Shown piece after piece: positions 26,556 to 34,850 of a stretch of 64,000 nt of DNA; positions within the stretch are counted from its first letter, which is position 1, and each line of letters begins with the position of its first letter. The stretch covers positions 9,500 through 73,499 of the forward strand of contig JOAA01000041.1 in NCBI GenBank assembly GCA_000720375.1, given 5' to 3'. This DNA is from Rhodococcus rhodnii. GTDB lineage: Bacteria; Actinomycetota; Actinomycetes; Mycobacteriales; Pseudonocardiaceae. The notes under the pieces are model-generated. The model was not told the origin of the DNA. It made no database searches and saw only the letters and a list, made by a program, of their open reading frames with translations. A program made the position numbers and the translations under genes.

Positions 26556-27100
26556 GTCGCATGGCTCGCTCTAGGTTTGGCCTGGTGGCTGCAGGCCTGG
26601 TGGCATTGGCTGCCGTGGCAGGCTGTTCGCAGGAGGAGCCAGGTAATCCAGTCGGTTCCCCTGGGACGTCCGTGCCTTCGTCGCCGAAGACCACGTCACC
26701 TTCGCAGACATCGTCCCGGCCGAATGGCAGCGCGATTGACACGTGCTCGTTGCTTCCGGATGCCGATGCCGCAAGACTCGGTCTCAGTACTCCTGGCGAG
26801 CCGGGAAGGATTGGTGGCATGCCGGGCTGCGACTGGACCGCATCCGGAAAATTCGGTGTCGCCATCACGTCGAGCAACAAGGGCTTGAGTGGTACCCCAG
26901 GTGAGAGTGTGTCCCTGCCAAAACGCAAAGCGGTCCAGGCTGTGGATCTTGATGGCGGGCAAGGATGTGGCATCGCCATGGAGGTCTCTGCCTCGTCGAC
27001 TGTGCTTGTGATTGTCTCACCTGTTGGTGGCGGATCGGGCGCGCAGGTATGCCCGCAGGCTCTTGAAATTGCGAAGATCGTTGATGCCAGGTTGCCGTAG
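26552..27100 (+). CDS. DUF3558-family lipoprotein
   Basis: The 182-residue protein has a lipoprotein signal with the lipobox AVAGC (Cys-25). A Ser/Thr/Pro linker precedes a DUF3558 domain starting IDTCSLLPDADAARLGL, with CDWT and a later Cys that could form disulfides. It should be anchored to the outer face of the membrane. The function of DUF3558 is unknown; such proteins are frequent near ESX genes in this group. The GTG start has a perfect GGAGGAGGA and overlaps the previous stop. Confidence 0.85.
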   Translation: MSRMARSRFGLVAAGLVALAAVAGCSQEEPGNPVGSPGTSVPSSPKTTSPSQTSSRPNGSAIDTCSLLPDADAARLGLSTPGEPGRIGGMPGCDWTASGKFGVAITSSNKGLSGTPGESVSLPKRKAVQAVDLDGGQGCGIAMEVSASSTVLVIVSPVGGGSGAQVCPQALEIAKIVDARLP

Positions 27101-27111
27101 GGGAGGGTGAC

Positions 27112-28359
27112 ATGACTTACGAGCCCAAAGTTCCGCCGTCGAATGTGTACGTCCCTGGGCAGAGTCACCAGGTGTTGGCGGACTGGGTGAAGACCGGTGA
27201 GCAGGCTGATGCTGAAGGCCTCGCGCAGACCTGGCAGGACTGGGGCAATGGTCTGCAGGAAGCGTCCAGGGACTTGTTCGTCGCGGTCTTCGGCTCTCAG
27301 GACGGCTGGACAGGCCAGGCCGCCAACGCGATGCGTGAGCAACTGCGCAGGGTAGCCGAGTGGAGCAAGAAAACGGGGGAAGGTTTCAACAAGGCCAGCA
27401 CGGCCTTCACCCAGCAGGGTGAAGCCGTCGGTACCGCAAAGAACGCGATGCCGGAGCCGGTGAACTTCAGCCCTGAGCAGATGATCAAGGACGCCGCCAA
27501 GGGCGGGATCATCGACCTGATCAAGCTGCCTGGCGCGATGTACGAGCAGCACCAAAAACAGCAGCAAGCGTACGAGCAGGCAATCCAGGTCGTTGCTCAG
27601 CGGGACGCGGCCCTGCAGGCAGCGGCTTCATCGGTCCCGCCGTTCGAGCCACCCCCGAAGGTTGGCGACGGTGGCATCAAGGAGCCGCCGCCGAACAACC
27701 CGCCGATGCCTGGTAGCTCGGGATTCCGCCCGGGCACGGGTGGGACCGGCAGCCGCGGCCAATTCGCCGGAGGCGGAGGCAGTGGTGGCGGCGGTGCAGG
27801 CGGGGGCGGTTCGATCCCCGGCTTCAACGGCGGCAACGGGTTCGGGCCCAACGACCCGAACAACCCGAACGGCAACGACCAGAACACGCCGCCGAACGTC
27901 AACATCCCCGGCATGCCGATCGGCACCGGGACCTCTGGCTACAACCCTGGCCCGCCGCCCTCGACCAACTTCGGTGGCGGTAACCCCAACCCGTTCGCGG
28001 CGGGGCCGACCGCTGCCGGTGGTGGCGGGAACTTTGGTGGTGCCTTCGGTGGTGGGTTCGGGCCTGGTGGTGCGCCGCGGCCTGGTGGCGGGTTCGGTCC
28101 CTTGGGGTCTGGGACCGCTGCCGGGGCTCAAGGGCCTGGTGCCGGCGCTCCGCCACCTGGGGCCGGCATGGGAGGTGGCCGTGGGGCCGCTGGTGCTGGG
28201 CGTGGTGGCATGGGTGCGGGCGGTATGGGCGGTGGCGCCGGACGGGGTGAAGGTGGCGAGGATGAAGAGCACCAGCGGCCGTCGTACCTCGTTGAGCCTG
28301 ACCCCGATGCGACTTTCGGCACTGATCAGCTGACCGCGCCGCCGGTGATCGGCGGATGA
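27112..28359 (+). CDS. PPE/WXG-type protein with Gly/Pro-rich tail
   Basis: The 415-residue protein has an N-terminal helical domain of about 170 residues with WTG at 66-68 (DGWTGQAANAM), the helix-turn-helix mark of WXG100/PPE proteins. About 200 residues rich in Gly, Pro and Asn follow, ending in PSYLVEPDPDATFGTD, which is conserved in relatives in this order. It is a likely type VII secretion substrate, with the low-complexity part extending outside the cell. The stop overlaps the EspG-like gene, the expected chaperone. No signal peptide is seen. Confidence 0.75.
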   Translation: MTYEPKVPPSNVYVPGQSHQVLADWVKTGEQADAEGLAQTWQDWGNGLQEASRDLFVAVFGSQDGWTGQAANAMREQLRRVAEWSKKTGEGFNKASTAFTQQGEAVGTAKNAMPEPVNFSPEQMIKDAAKGGIIDLIKLPGAMYEQHQKQQQAYEQAIQVVAQRDAALQAAASSVPPFEPPPKVGDGGIKEPPPNNPPMPGSSGFRPGTGGTGSRGQFAGGGGSGGGGAGGGGSIPGFNGGNGFGPNDPNNPNGNDQNTPPNVNIPGMPIGTGTSGYNPGPPPSTNFGGGNPNPFAAGPTAAGGGGNFGGAFGGGFGPGGAPRPGGGFGPLGSGTAAGAQGPGAGAPPPGAGMGGGRGAAGAGRGGMGAGGMGGGAGRGEGGEDEEHQRPSYLVEPDPDATFGTDQLTAPPVIGG

Positions 28360-29084
28360 TTCGGGAGCTGTCGCTGCCCGCGCTCGACGCGTTGTGGGAG
28401 GACCTGCGGCTTGGGTCCATCCCGTTTCCGCTCGAGGTCCGCTCACATGGCGAGACCATCGAGGAACGCATGCGGATTAAGGCCGCGGTGTACTCCGACC
28501 TGGAGAACCGCGGCCTGGCCCGCCGAAGGAGAGCAGAGCCGGAGCTTGAGGATGCGTTGACGCTCCTCGCGCGCCCGACGATCAGCATCGACAACGTCGC
28601 GATGCTGGACATGCGGGACCAGAAGTCCGTCAAGGCCATGGTCGTCGCCACCGGCCGGCAGGCCATGCTCGTCATACAGCGGGACCTCAAGATCAGCTTT
28701 ACGCCCATCCGGGAGACCGCGCTCGCCGCGTCCATTGTGGACGTTTTGCCGCACGTCAAGGCCGGCCCCGGGCAGCCGATGACCCTTCCGCTCGACGCGC
28801 TCAGTGGCGGCAGCCACCGTCGTCCTGATCCTGAGCACCGGATGAACATGCAACGGCTACAGGCCGTGATGCAGCGGCCTGTGCTACGCGCCGGGCAGTT
28901 CGGAATCACGGTGCGGGACCGGCAGGGGCGGGTGAATCGGCTTCCGGGCATCGGCTGGTTCGACACCGATGCCGGCCGCTACATGAACGTCATCCGTGAG
29001 GCGTGGCTCACACTCACCCCGGCCGATGGTGCACGAATCGCGCACCGACTCTCCGAAGAGCTCCTTCGGGCGCTACAAAATTAG
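28356..29084 (+). CDS. EspG-family ESX secretion-associated protein
   Basis: The 242-residue protein starts LSLPALDALWEDLRLGSIPFPLEV and continues with the mixed alpha/beta pattern of EspG, including VVATGRQAMLVIQ and the basic GGSHRRPDPEHRMN loop. EspG proteins act as cytosolic chaperones that bind the tip of PE-PPE heterodimers before ESX secretion. It overlaps the PPE-like gene by four bases, consistent with that partner. No EccC, EccD or other core component is in the window. Confidence 0.8.
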   Translation: MIRELSLPALDALWEDLRLGSIPFPLEVRSHGETIEERMRIKAAVYSDLENRGLARRRRAEPELEDALTLLARPTISIDNVAMLDMRDQKSVKAMVVATGRQAMLVIQRDLKISFTPIRETALAASIVDVLPHVKAGPGQPMTLPLDALSGGSHRRPDPEHRMNMQRLQAVMQRPVLRAGQFGITVRDRQGRVNRLPGIGWFDTDAGRYMNVIREAWLTLTPADGARIAHRLSEELLRALQN

Positions 29085-29094
29085 GCATGCCTAA
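29081..29094. promoter_or_regulatory. Perfect 14-bp palindrome TTAGGCATGCCTAA
   Basis: This fully symmetric sequence overlaps the EspG-like stop codon and lies 15 bases before the DUF3159 GTG. It resembles half-sites of DtxR/IdeR iron boxes (TTAGG...CCTAA) but with four rather than nine central bases. It could be an operator for the DUF3159 gene. Confidence 0.35.
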
Positions 29095-29108
29095 GGCAGG
29101 CTGGAAGG

Positions 29109-29822
29109 GTGACTAAGCGGGAGTCGCTCGGTGAGGTGCTCGGCGGACGCCGGGGCGCACTCGACGCGAGCATTCCGCCGTTGGCCTTCGTCATCGGGTG
29201 GCTGGCGGCGGACCAGTCGATCGGCATCGGCGCGGTCGCGGCGCTCGGCGTCAGCGTGCTCTTCGGGACGTATCGCCTGATCAAGGGCGGGAAGATCACG
29301 AATCTCGTGGTCAGTGTCGCGCTCGTGGGCGCGGCCGCCCTGATCGCCTTCCACACCGGCAGAGCCCAGGACTTCTTCCTGCTCAGGCTGCTGTCCAACG
29401 GCGCGAGCGCGCTGCTCTGGGCCGCCAGCATCGTGGTGCGGTGGCCGCTGCTCGGGGTGGTCGTCGGCGTCGTGATCGGCCAGAAGACCAAGTGGCGCCA
29501 GGATCCTGACCTGCTGAAAGCCTATTCGCGGGCGAGCTGGGTGTGGGTGCTGCTGCAGTACACCACCCGCGTGATCATCTGGGGTCTGCTGTGGTGGGCA
29601 GGCGAAGTCGTCGCGCTGAGCGTGGTCACGTTCGTCATGTCGTGGCCGTTGGTCGCGGCCACGGTCGCGGTGAGCGGAGTGGTGCTGTTCCGCTCACTCC
29701 CGAAAGACCACCCAGGTTTGCGTCATCCGCGAACGAGTTCGGACGGCCGCGGCGCCGACGGTCCCAACACGTCGACCGCGGCCAACCAGACGGCTCCGGT
29801 CGCGCCCTCGGTGGAGAAGTAG
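29109..29822 (+). CDS. DUF3159-family membrane protein
   Basis: The 237-residue protein has five or six hydrophobic helices and the DUF3159 pattern LGGRRGALDASIPPLAFVIGW at the start, TYRLIKGG, and later GQKTKWRQDPDLLKAY followed by WVLLQYTTRV. The function is unknown. In relatives the family sits near DUF3710 or dut/OB-fold genes, none of which is here. The GTG start has GGAAGG very close. Its last 100 bases overlap the converging kinase gene. Confidence 0.8.
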   Translation: MTKRESLGEVLGGRRGALDASIPPLAFVIGWLAADQSIGIGAVAALGVSVLFGTYRLIKGGKITNLVVSVALVGAAALIAFHTGRAQDFFLLRLLSNGASALLWAASIVVRWPLLGVVVGVVIGQKTKWRQDPDLLKAYSRASWVWVLLQYTTRVIIWGLLWWAGEVVALSVVTFVMSWPLVAATVAVSGVVLFRSLPKDHPGLRHPRTSSDGRGADGPNTSTAANQTAPVAPSVEK

Positions 29823-30673
29823 ATCGGCAGATCGCCGAGACGCTCTCGCAGCAGCACACCGACCGGGCTCTCCGGTCCCACCACGCTGCCGATCAGCACG
29901 ACCGGGCTCTGCTCACCCGGCGAGCGGGTGTCGGCGACCATCCCGGCGAGCACGTCCACAGTCCGCGTGACGATGTCGACGGCAACGGGATCGCCCGAGG
30001 TGTAAGCGGCGGACACGAAAGGCGCGAACCGGGCGAGCCGGATCGGCTGTTCGGCGTTCGCTGCGGTGATCAGCCGTTGCCACAACAACTGGTGATCGTC
30101 GCCGACCGTGCCGATCGCCTCGATGAGCACGGCCTGCGCCAGCGGCCCGTCGGGTACGTGGGTTTCCAGCAGCCTCAGCACGGCGCGAACCGCCTCGCGG
30201 CCCATCCAGTACGCGGAGCCCTCGTCGCCGAGCAGCCACCCGATCCCGCCGACCACCCGGGCCATCCGGTGGTTCTCGATTCGTGAGGCGATCGAACCGG
30301 TGCCGGCGACCAGGATCGTGCCGGACGGCTCGGAGGTCATCGACGCGAACGCGGCCTCCTGGTCGGTGATCACGCGGATCTCGCAGCCGAGCCCGAGTGT
30401 GCTCCACGTGTCGTGAAACACAGCGGCGACTTCCGGGTCGGTGAGCTTGGACGACCCCGCCATGCCGACGACGCAGGCCTTGCACTCCGCCGGGTCGAGG
30501 TCACGGATGGCCAGCGTGATCGCCTCGGCGATCCGCGCGGCGGCCACGTCATACGGATGCGAGTTGGGGTTCGCGCCACCGGAGGCACCCCGGCCGAGTC
30601 GGAAGCCGTCCAAGTCAACGGCCAGTGCCCTGCTGCCGGTGCCGCCTGCGTCCACGCCGACCACGTAGCTCAC
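29723..30673 (-). CDS. BadF/BadG-type ATPase, probable N-acetylglucosamine kinase
   Basis: The protein of about 316 residues has the ASKHA phosphate-1 motif VVGVDAGGTGSRALAVD, a GMAGSS segment, the second phosphate loop SGTILVAGTGS and GGIGWLLGDEGSAYWMG, typical of GlcNAc/glucosamine kinases. It would make GlcNAc-6-phosphate for NagA, encoded divergently 164 bases away. The GTG at 30671-30673 is preferred because GGAG lies five bases upstream. The dre site between the two genes suggests DasR-type control. Its 3' end overlaps the DUF3159 gene by 100 bases. Confidence 0.85.
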   Translation of the reverse strand: MSYVVGVDAGGTGSRALAVDLDGFRLGRGASGGANPNSHPYDVAAARIAEAITLAIRDLDPAECKACVVGMAGSSKLTDPEVAAVFHDTWSTLGLGCEIRVITDQEAAFASMTSEPSGTILVAGTGSIASRIENHRMARVVGGIGWLLGDEGSAYWMGREAVRAVLRLLETHVPDGPLAQAVLIEAIGTVGDDHQLLWQRLITAANAEQPIRLARFAPFVSAAYTSGDPVAVDIVTRTVDVLAGMVADTRSPGEQSPVVLIGSVVGPESPVGVLLRERLGDLPIYFSTEGATGAVWLAAVDVLGPSAPRPSELVRG

Positions 30674-30811
30674 TGCTGCTCCATTCGGAGTAGTATCCAC
30701 TCTGCCCGCTTCGTCTTACCCCCTCGGCGAAGCGGGTTTCTCACGTTGTGACTGAAGAATCTCGTCAATTATTAACTAGACTCCATGGACTGTTCGCCGA
30801 TACGCTAGCAC

Positions 30812-30823
30812 TGGTCTGGACCA
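30812..30823. promoter_or_regulatory. DasR-responsive element (dre) upstream of nagA
   Basis: TGGTCTGGACCA differs from the DasR consensus TGGTCTAGACCA by one central base. It lies 14 bases upstream of the nagA ribosome site and downstream of a possible -10 TACGCT (30801-30806), so a bound repressor would block transcription. It also lies in the shared region with the divergent kinase gene. Confidence 0.75.
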
Positions 30824-30837
30824 ATTGGAGGGGAAGT

Positions 30838-32025
30838 TTGAGTACTGTCCTCGCCGCGCAGAAGGCCCTGATCGGCCGCGGCTTCACTGGCCCGGTGTCC
30901 GTCCGTATCGAGGACGGCCGGATCGCCCAAGTCATCGAATCCGCGGACGGCGAGGCGGCGAACGGCCTGCTCACCCCCGGTCTGGTCGACATACAGGTGA
31001 ACGGCGCGTTCGGCGCCGACTTCGCCGAGATCGACGAGGAAGGACTGCGCCGGATCGTGCGCAACCTGCCGTCGACCGGTGTCACCAGGTTTCTGCCCAC
31101 CTTGATCACCGCGGACCTGACCGCGCTGCTCGAGCAGGCGCGGGTGCTGCTCAGTGCAGTGTCCACTGTGAACGGTGCCGGTGCGCAATCGCTTGGCGTA
31201 CACCTGGAAGGCCCATTCCTCTCGCCCAAACGGCCGGGCGTGCACGACCCCTCCTTGATGGTCCCGCCGACCCCCGAACGGGTCGACGCGGTACTCGAAT
31301 TGCGTGACGCGCTGCGGATGGTCACGCTCGCGCCGGAATTGCCCGGCGGTTTCGACGCGGTCAAAAGGCTTACCGAAGCGGGTGTTCTGGTCGCCGTGGG
31401 TCACACGGATGCGACGGGTGCGGAGACGAGTAAGGCCGCGGACCTGGGCGCGCACATGATCACGCACTTGTTCAACGCTCAGCGGGGGCTTGGGCATCGG
31501 GAGCCTGGTGTGCCGGGCGTGGCGCTGGTCGACGACCGCTACACCCTTGGCCTGATCGCGGACCTCGCGCACGTCGGCGCGGACGCTTGCCGACTGGTGT
31601 TCAAAGCCGCGGGCGACCGTGTTGCGCTCGTGACGGATGCTGTGGCGGCGGCTGGGATGCCGCCGGGGGTGTACCGGCTTGGTGGGGCGGACGTGCTGCT
31701 GTCGGATGACGGTGTGCCTCGGTCGGCCGAAGGGACCATTGCGGGAAGTGCGTTGACGCTGGACCGTGCGGTTCGCAACATCATCTCGATTGGGGTTGAC
31801 CCGGTTACGGCTTTCCGGGCTGCGACGGTTGTTCCGGCCGACACGATCGGGGAGTCGGCGCTTGGGCGGATTGAGCCGGGTGCGCTGGCGGATCTCGTTC
31901 TGTGGGATGACGAGCTGAAGCCGAGCAAGGTTTGGGTGGAGGGGAAGCTGGTGTACGACGCGGCTACCGCTGAGCCGGACACGCCGCTCCCGCCTCATCG
32001 TGAGGCTGCTGGTCAGCCGCTCTAG
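30838..32025 (+). CDS. nagA: N-acetylglucosamine-6-phosphate deacetylase
   Basis: The 395-residue amidohydrolase removes acetate from GlcNAc-6-phosphate to give glucosamine-6-phosphate. It has LLTPGLVDIQVNGAFG, the metal-binding HLEGPFLSPKRPG, VGHTDAT, HLFNAQ and the catalytic Asp in VTDAVAAAG. The TTG at 30838 is chosen because GGAGGGGAAG lies directly before it and the homologous part starts there; an upstream GTG in frame would include the operator. It is regulated by the adjacent dre. The product feeds the SIS deaminase encoded about 0.5 kb away. Confidence 0.92.
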   Translation: MSTVLAAQKALIGRGFTGPVSVRIEDGRIAQVIESADGEAANGLLTPGLVDIQVNGAFGADFAEIDEEGLRRIVRNLPSTGVTRFLPTLITADLTALLEQARVLLSAVSTVNGAGAQSLGVHLEGPFLSPKRPGVHDPSLMVPPTPERVDAVLELRDALRMVTLAPELPGGFDAVKRLTEAGVLVAVGHTDATGAETSKAADLGAHMITHLFNAQRGLGHREPGVPGVALVDDRYTLGLIADLAHVGADACRLVFKAAGDRVALVTDAVAAAGMPPGVYRLGGADVLLSDDGVPRSAEGTIAGSALTLDRAVRNIISIGVDPVTAFRAATVVPADTIGESALGRIEPGALADLVLWDDELKPSKVWVEGKLVYDAATAEPDTPLPPHREAAGQPL

Positions 32026-32328
32026 AACGAACAGAGCCTCGGGGTTTCCCGGGGCCTTTGCTGATGGGGCGCGCTGGGCTTGCTTTCGGCGCTTCGCTGT
32101 GGGTCACTGCGGCGCGCGCTGTGCCTACTCGGCGCGCAGGTGTGCGGGGTCGGCGCGATTTGGTGTGGAGCACCCAGCCTGGCTCCTGCCGCTGTGGTCT
32201 CCAAGGAGGCTGTGTCTTTTTCTGGGCAGCCGCAAAGCAGGACCAAAACCGCGGGCAGGACCTGCGGCCCTGCCCGCCGACAAGCTTATTTGCGGCGCCA
32301 CTCCACACAAAATCGCGCCGACTACTGC
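32026..32328. other. Gene-free GC-rich intergenic stretch with degenerate GGCGCGC motifs
   Basis: No credible gene is visible between nagA and the converging SIS gene. GGCGCGC or close variants recur at about 32067, 32088, 32111, 32131 and 32152, about 21 bases apart. This looks like a decayed part of the array that follows at 32329. Confidence 0.45.
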
Positions 32329-32461
32329 TTAGGGCGCGCCTTTCTGTCGCTTGGGGCGCGCCTCAGTTGGTGGCTGGGGCGCGCCTCCGCTGGGGCTAGG
32401 GCGCGCCTGTTGTTGTGCTGGGGCGCGCCTTCGCTCTGGTTAGGGCGCGCCTTCGGTGGCC
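32329..32461. repeat. Six tandem 22-bp units around GGGCGCGCCT
   Basis: GGGCGCGCC starts at 32332, 32354, 32377, 32399, 32421 and 32443. Each is preceded by YTR and followed by T and about nine variable bases, so the period is 22 (once 23). Each core contains the 8-bp palindrome GGCGCGCC. The period is close to two helical turns, putting the cores on one DNA face. Confidence 0.8.
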
Positions 32462-32535
32462 TTGAACCGAATCGCGCCCCACCACGAGCCCTGCCCCTTC
32501 GAACGGCGGCCCACCCTCCGCGACCGAAACTTTCG

Positions 32536-33579
32536 CTAGCGGGTCTTGGTGACCTTGGACAGACCGCGTGGACTGTCCGGGTCGCCGCCGCGCGCGAGCG
32601 ACAGCCCGAGCGCAAGCCGTTGCAGCGGAAGGACTTCCAGGATCGGAGCCACTTCCTCGGCCGTCTCCGGCAGCACAATCCGTGAACTCGCGGGAACGTC
32701 CGAGGCCGCCGAGCCAACCGCGAGAACGTCAGCACCGCGCTGGCGCACAGTGTCCACGACATCACGCATCGCTTCGCCGCCCTTGCCCGCACTGGTCACG
32801 GCGACGACACCGGTGTCGGAGTCGATCGCGGCGACTGGGCCGTGCAAGAGGTCTGCGCCGCTGTATGCACGTGCTGCCAGGTAGCTGGTTTCGGCGAGTT
32901 TCAAGGCACCTTCTGCCGCGGTTGCCGAGGAGTATCCGCGGCCGGTTGTCACCATTCGTTCCACGAAGCGGTATCGGGCGACCGCTTCGTCTACCGAAGA
33001 GTCGATCGTGGACAGCGCTTGCGCGGCGAGTTCTGGTAGCTCAGCGGCTTTCTCGCCTTGTCCACCCTGGACAGAGTCGATCAAGAGGTACAACGCCAGC
33101 AGTGTCGCGGTGTATGTCTTCGTCGCCGCGACGGCTTTTTCTACGCCGGCGTTAACGTCCACCGACAACTCTGCCGCTCGTGCGAGTTCGGAGTCCGGGT
33201 TGTTCGTGACGGCCACGGTGAGTGCGCCGCGGTCACGCGCGGCTGCCGTCGCTTCGATCAGGTCGGGTGAGCCGCCACTTTGGCTCACAGATATGTACAG
33301 GACGTCGTGCAGGTCCGGTTTTGCGTTGTACAACGTCGTCGTCGATGCCGAGACCAGTCCCGCGGGCAGTTCGAGCAGGACTTCTATCAAATACTTCGCA
33401 TACAACGCCGCGTGGTCGGAAGAACCACGGGCTGCGAGCAGCGCGAAGCGCGGCCTGCGTTCGGCGATCGCGCCACCAACAGAGGCGATCAACGGCCGGC
33501 TTCCGGTGACCGCTGCGAACACCTCCGGCTGCTGAGCGATCTCGGCACTCATGTGCCTGCCGGGCGTTTCGTCGGTCAT
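32536..33579 (-). CDS. SIS-domain sugar isomerase (glucosamine-6-phosphate deaminase NagB-II/GlmS-like)
   Basis: The 347-residue protein has two SIS domains: LLAARGSSDHAALYAKY and VSQSGGSPDLIEA in the first, TTGRGYSSATAAEGALKLAETSY in the second. It ends in LPLQRLALGLSLARGGDPDSPRG. It lacks the N-terminal glutaminase domain of GlmS, which points to NagB-II-type deamination of glucosamine-6-phosphate to fructose-6-phosphate. The ATG at 33577-33579 has GGGAGGG upstream. A perfect dre palindrome lies 16 bases further upstream, so DasR should control it with nagA and the kinase. Confidence 0.87.
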   Translation of the reverse strand: MTDETPGRHMSAEIAQQPEVFAAVTGSRPLIASVGGAIAERRPRFALLAARGSSDHAALYAKYLIEVLLELPAGLVSASTTTLYNAKPDLHDVLYISVSQSGGSPDLIEATAAARDRGALTVAVTNNPDSELARAAELSVDVNAGVEKAVAATKTYTATLLALYLLIDSVQGGQGEKAAELPELAAQALSTIDSSVDEAVARYRFVERMVTTGRGYSSATAAEGALKLAETSYLAARAYSGADLLHGPVAAIDSDTGVVAVTSAGKGGEAMRDVVDTVRQRGADVLAVGSAASDVPASSRIVLPETAEEVAPILEVLPLQRLALGLSLARGGDPDSPRGLSKVTKTR

Positions 33580-33594
33580 CGTCCCTCCCGTAGT

Positions 33595-33606
33595 AGGTCT
33601 AGACCA
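33595..33606. promoter_or_regulatory. DasR-responsive element (dre) upstream of the SIS gene
   Basis: AGGTCTAGACCA contains the perfect 10-bp palindrome GGTCTAGACC and matches the dre consensus except at the first base. It sits between the SIS gene and the divergent GntR gene, so it may serve both, giving autoregulation. Confidence 0.78.
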
Positions 33607-33748
33607 ATCGTAATGGGCGGGCAACCGCGTCCGCCACGTGAGACGATGTGATGCCAGTTTGTCACTCCAATGGGCAACTCAGTGGGGTTTGATCGCATCT
33701 GAGCCGGTGGCAGGGCATGCTGTGGGGGTACGCCTTGAGGAGGAGGCC

Positions 33749-34513
33749 ATGCTGGAGACATCGTCCGCCGCTACGCCGGACGCCGCGGCCGCTGCGCGCC
33801 TGCAGCGCGAGCCGAAGTACTGGGGTTTGAAGCGGCATCTGCTGGATCTGTTGAGCGCGTTGCCGCCAGGCTCGCCGATCCCGACCGAGCGCTCGCTCGC
33901 AGCGGAGTTCGACGTCTCGCGCACCACCGTGCGCCAGGCGCTGGCCGAGCTGACGGTGGAAGGCAGGCTGCTGCGGGTACAGGGCAAGGGGACCTTCGCC
34001 GCCGAGCCCAAAGTGGCGCAACGGCTGCACCTTTCGTCCTATACGGAAGACATGCGGGCACAGGGACGTGAACCATCTTCACGTTTGCTTGAGGTTTCCG
34101 AGCTTCCGGTGGAAGCGGAACTGGCCCGGCTACTGGGAATCCGCGCGGGCGCGAAAATCCTGCGACTGCACCGGCTGCGGTTCGCCGACGGCGAGCCGAT
34201 GGCGCTGGAGACCACACACTTGCCGTTGGGGCGCTTCCGTGGCCTGCGTCGTTACATCACCAGCGGCGGCTCCCTTTACCAAGTGTTGCGGGAACGCTTC
34301 GGAGTGGAGTTGGGGCACGCCGAGGAGACCATTGAAACCGGTCTCGCCGGTCCGCAGGAAGCCGAACTGCTCGGCGCGGACGTCGGCATGCCGATGTTGT
34401 TGCTGTCGCGGCACTCCTTCGGCACGGACGGCCGTCCGGTCGAGTGGGTGCGGTCGGTGTATCGCGGCGACCGGTACAAGTTCGTGGCGACCCTGAACCG
34501 TCCAAACGGGTGA
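33749..34513 (+). CDS. GntR/HutC-family regulator, DasR-like
   Basis: The 254-residue protein has an N-terminal GntR winged helix ([41 protein letters not shown]) and a UTRA effector domain with [18 protein letters not shown], as in DasR and NagR. DasR binds dre sites and is released by GlcN-6-P or GlcNAc-6-P. Both dre sites in the window are in front of amino-sugar genes, one of them 143 bases upstream of this start, so this is probably the local DasR or a paralogue. The ATG at 33749 follows AGGAGGAGG. A hairpin terminator follows. Confidence 0.87.
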   Translation: MLETSSAATPDAAAAARLQREPKYWGLKRHLLDLLSALPPGSPIPTERSLAAEFDVSRTTVRQALAELTVEGRLLRVQGKGTFAAEPKVAQRLHLSSYTEDMRAQGREPSSRLLEVSELPVEAELARLLGIRAGAKILRLHRLRFADGEPMALETTHLPLGRFRGLRRYITSGGSLYQVLRERFGVELGHAEETIETGLAGPQEAELLGADVGMPMLLLSRHSFGTDGRPVEWVRSVYRGDRYKFVATLNRPNG

Positions 34514-34531
34514 GTCGCTGTTCCAGGCGAC

Positions 34532-34563
34532 CCCGGCGTCGATGATCCACATGCGACGCCGGG
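34532..34563 (+). terminator. Terminator hairpin after the dasR-like gene
   Basis: CCCGGCGTCG (34532-34541) pairs perfectly with CGACGCCGGG (34554-34563) across a 12-base loop, 19 bases after the stop codon. Confidence 0.65.
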
Positions 34564-34850
34564 CGTGGTTTCCGGTCGCGGGCTGCGCTGGGGAGACGAC
34601 CGATCGTAGGCTTGTCAGCCGGAGAGGTCGGCAGCCTGCACCGCACCCTGGTGCGGAATAGTCCCGGAGATGCCGGGGTTGGCTTGCGTGTGCTGCTTCG
34701 ACCGCCATCATCTCCGCCGAGGCCGCGACAACTTTCCTTCGCCGTTTGTGACACCCGGCGGCGGCGGGCTCGCGCCACTAGAGTCAGTGCGATTCGGGAC
34801 TAGGCTTGGCCAGGTCGAAAGGTATAGGCATTGATCGAATCGGGCGTGCT
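34564..34850. other. Gene-free region before the MFS gene
   Basis: No convincing gene, RNA or repeat is visible here. It presumably holds the promoter of the MFS transporter, but no clear -35/-10 pair can be named. Confidence 0.4.

Noticed and set aside
29081-29094. IdeR/DtxR iron box
   Set aside because: The arms fit, but the 14-bp length and four-base centre do not match the 19-bp iron box.
32329-32461. CRISPR array
   Set aside because: The units are only 22 bases with a 9-13 base core and no constant-length spacers; no cas genes are in the window.
32080-32685. Open frames across the GGCGCGCC array
   Set aside because: The open frames follow from the repeat composition; they run into the SIS gene on the other strand and have no motif or credible start.
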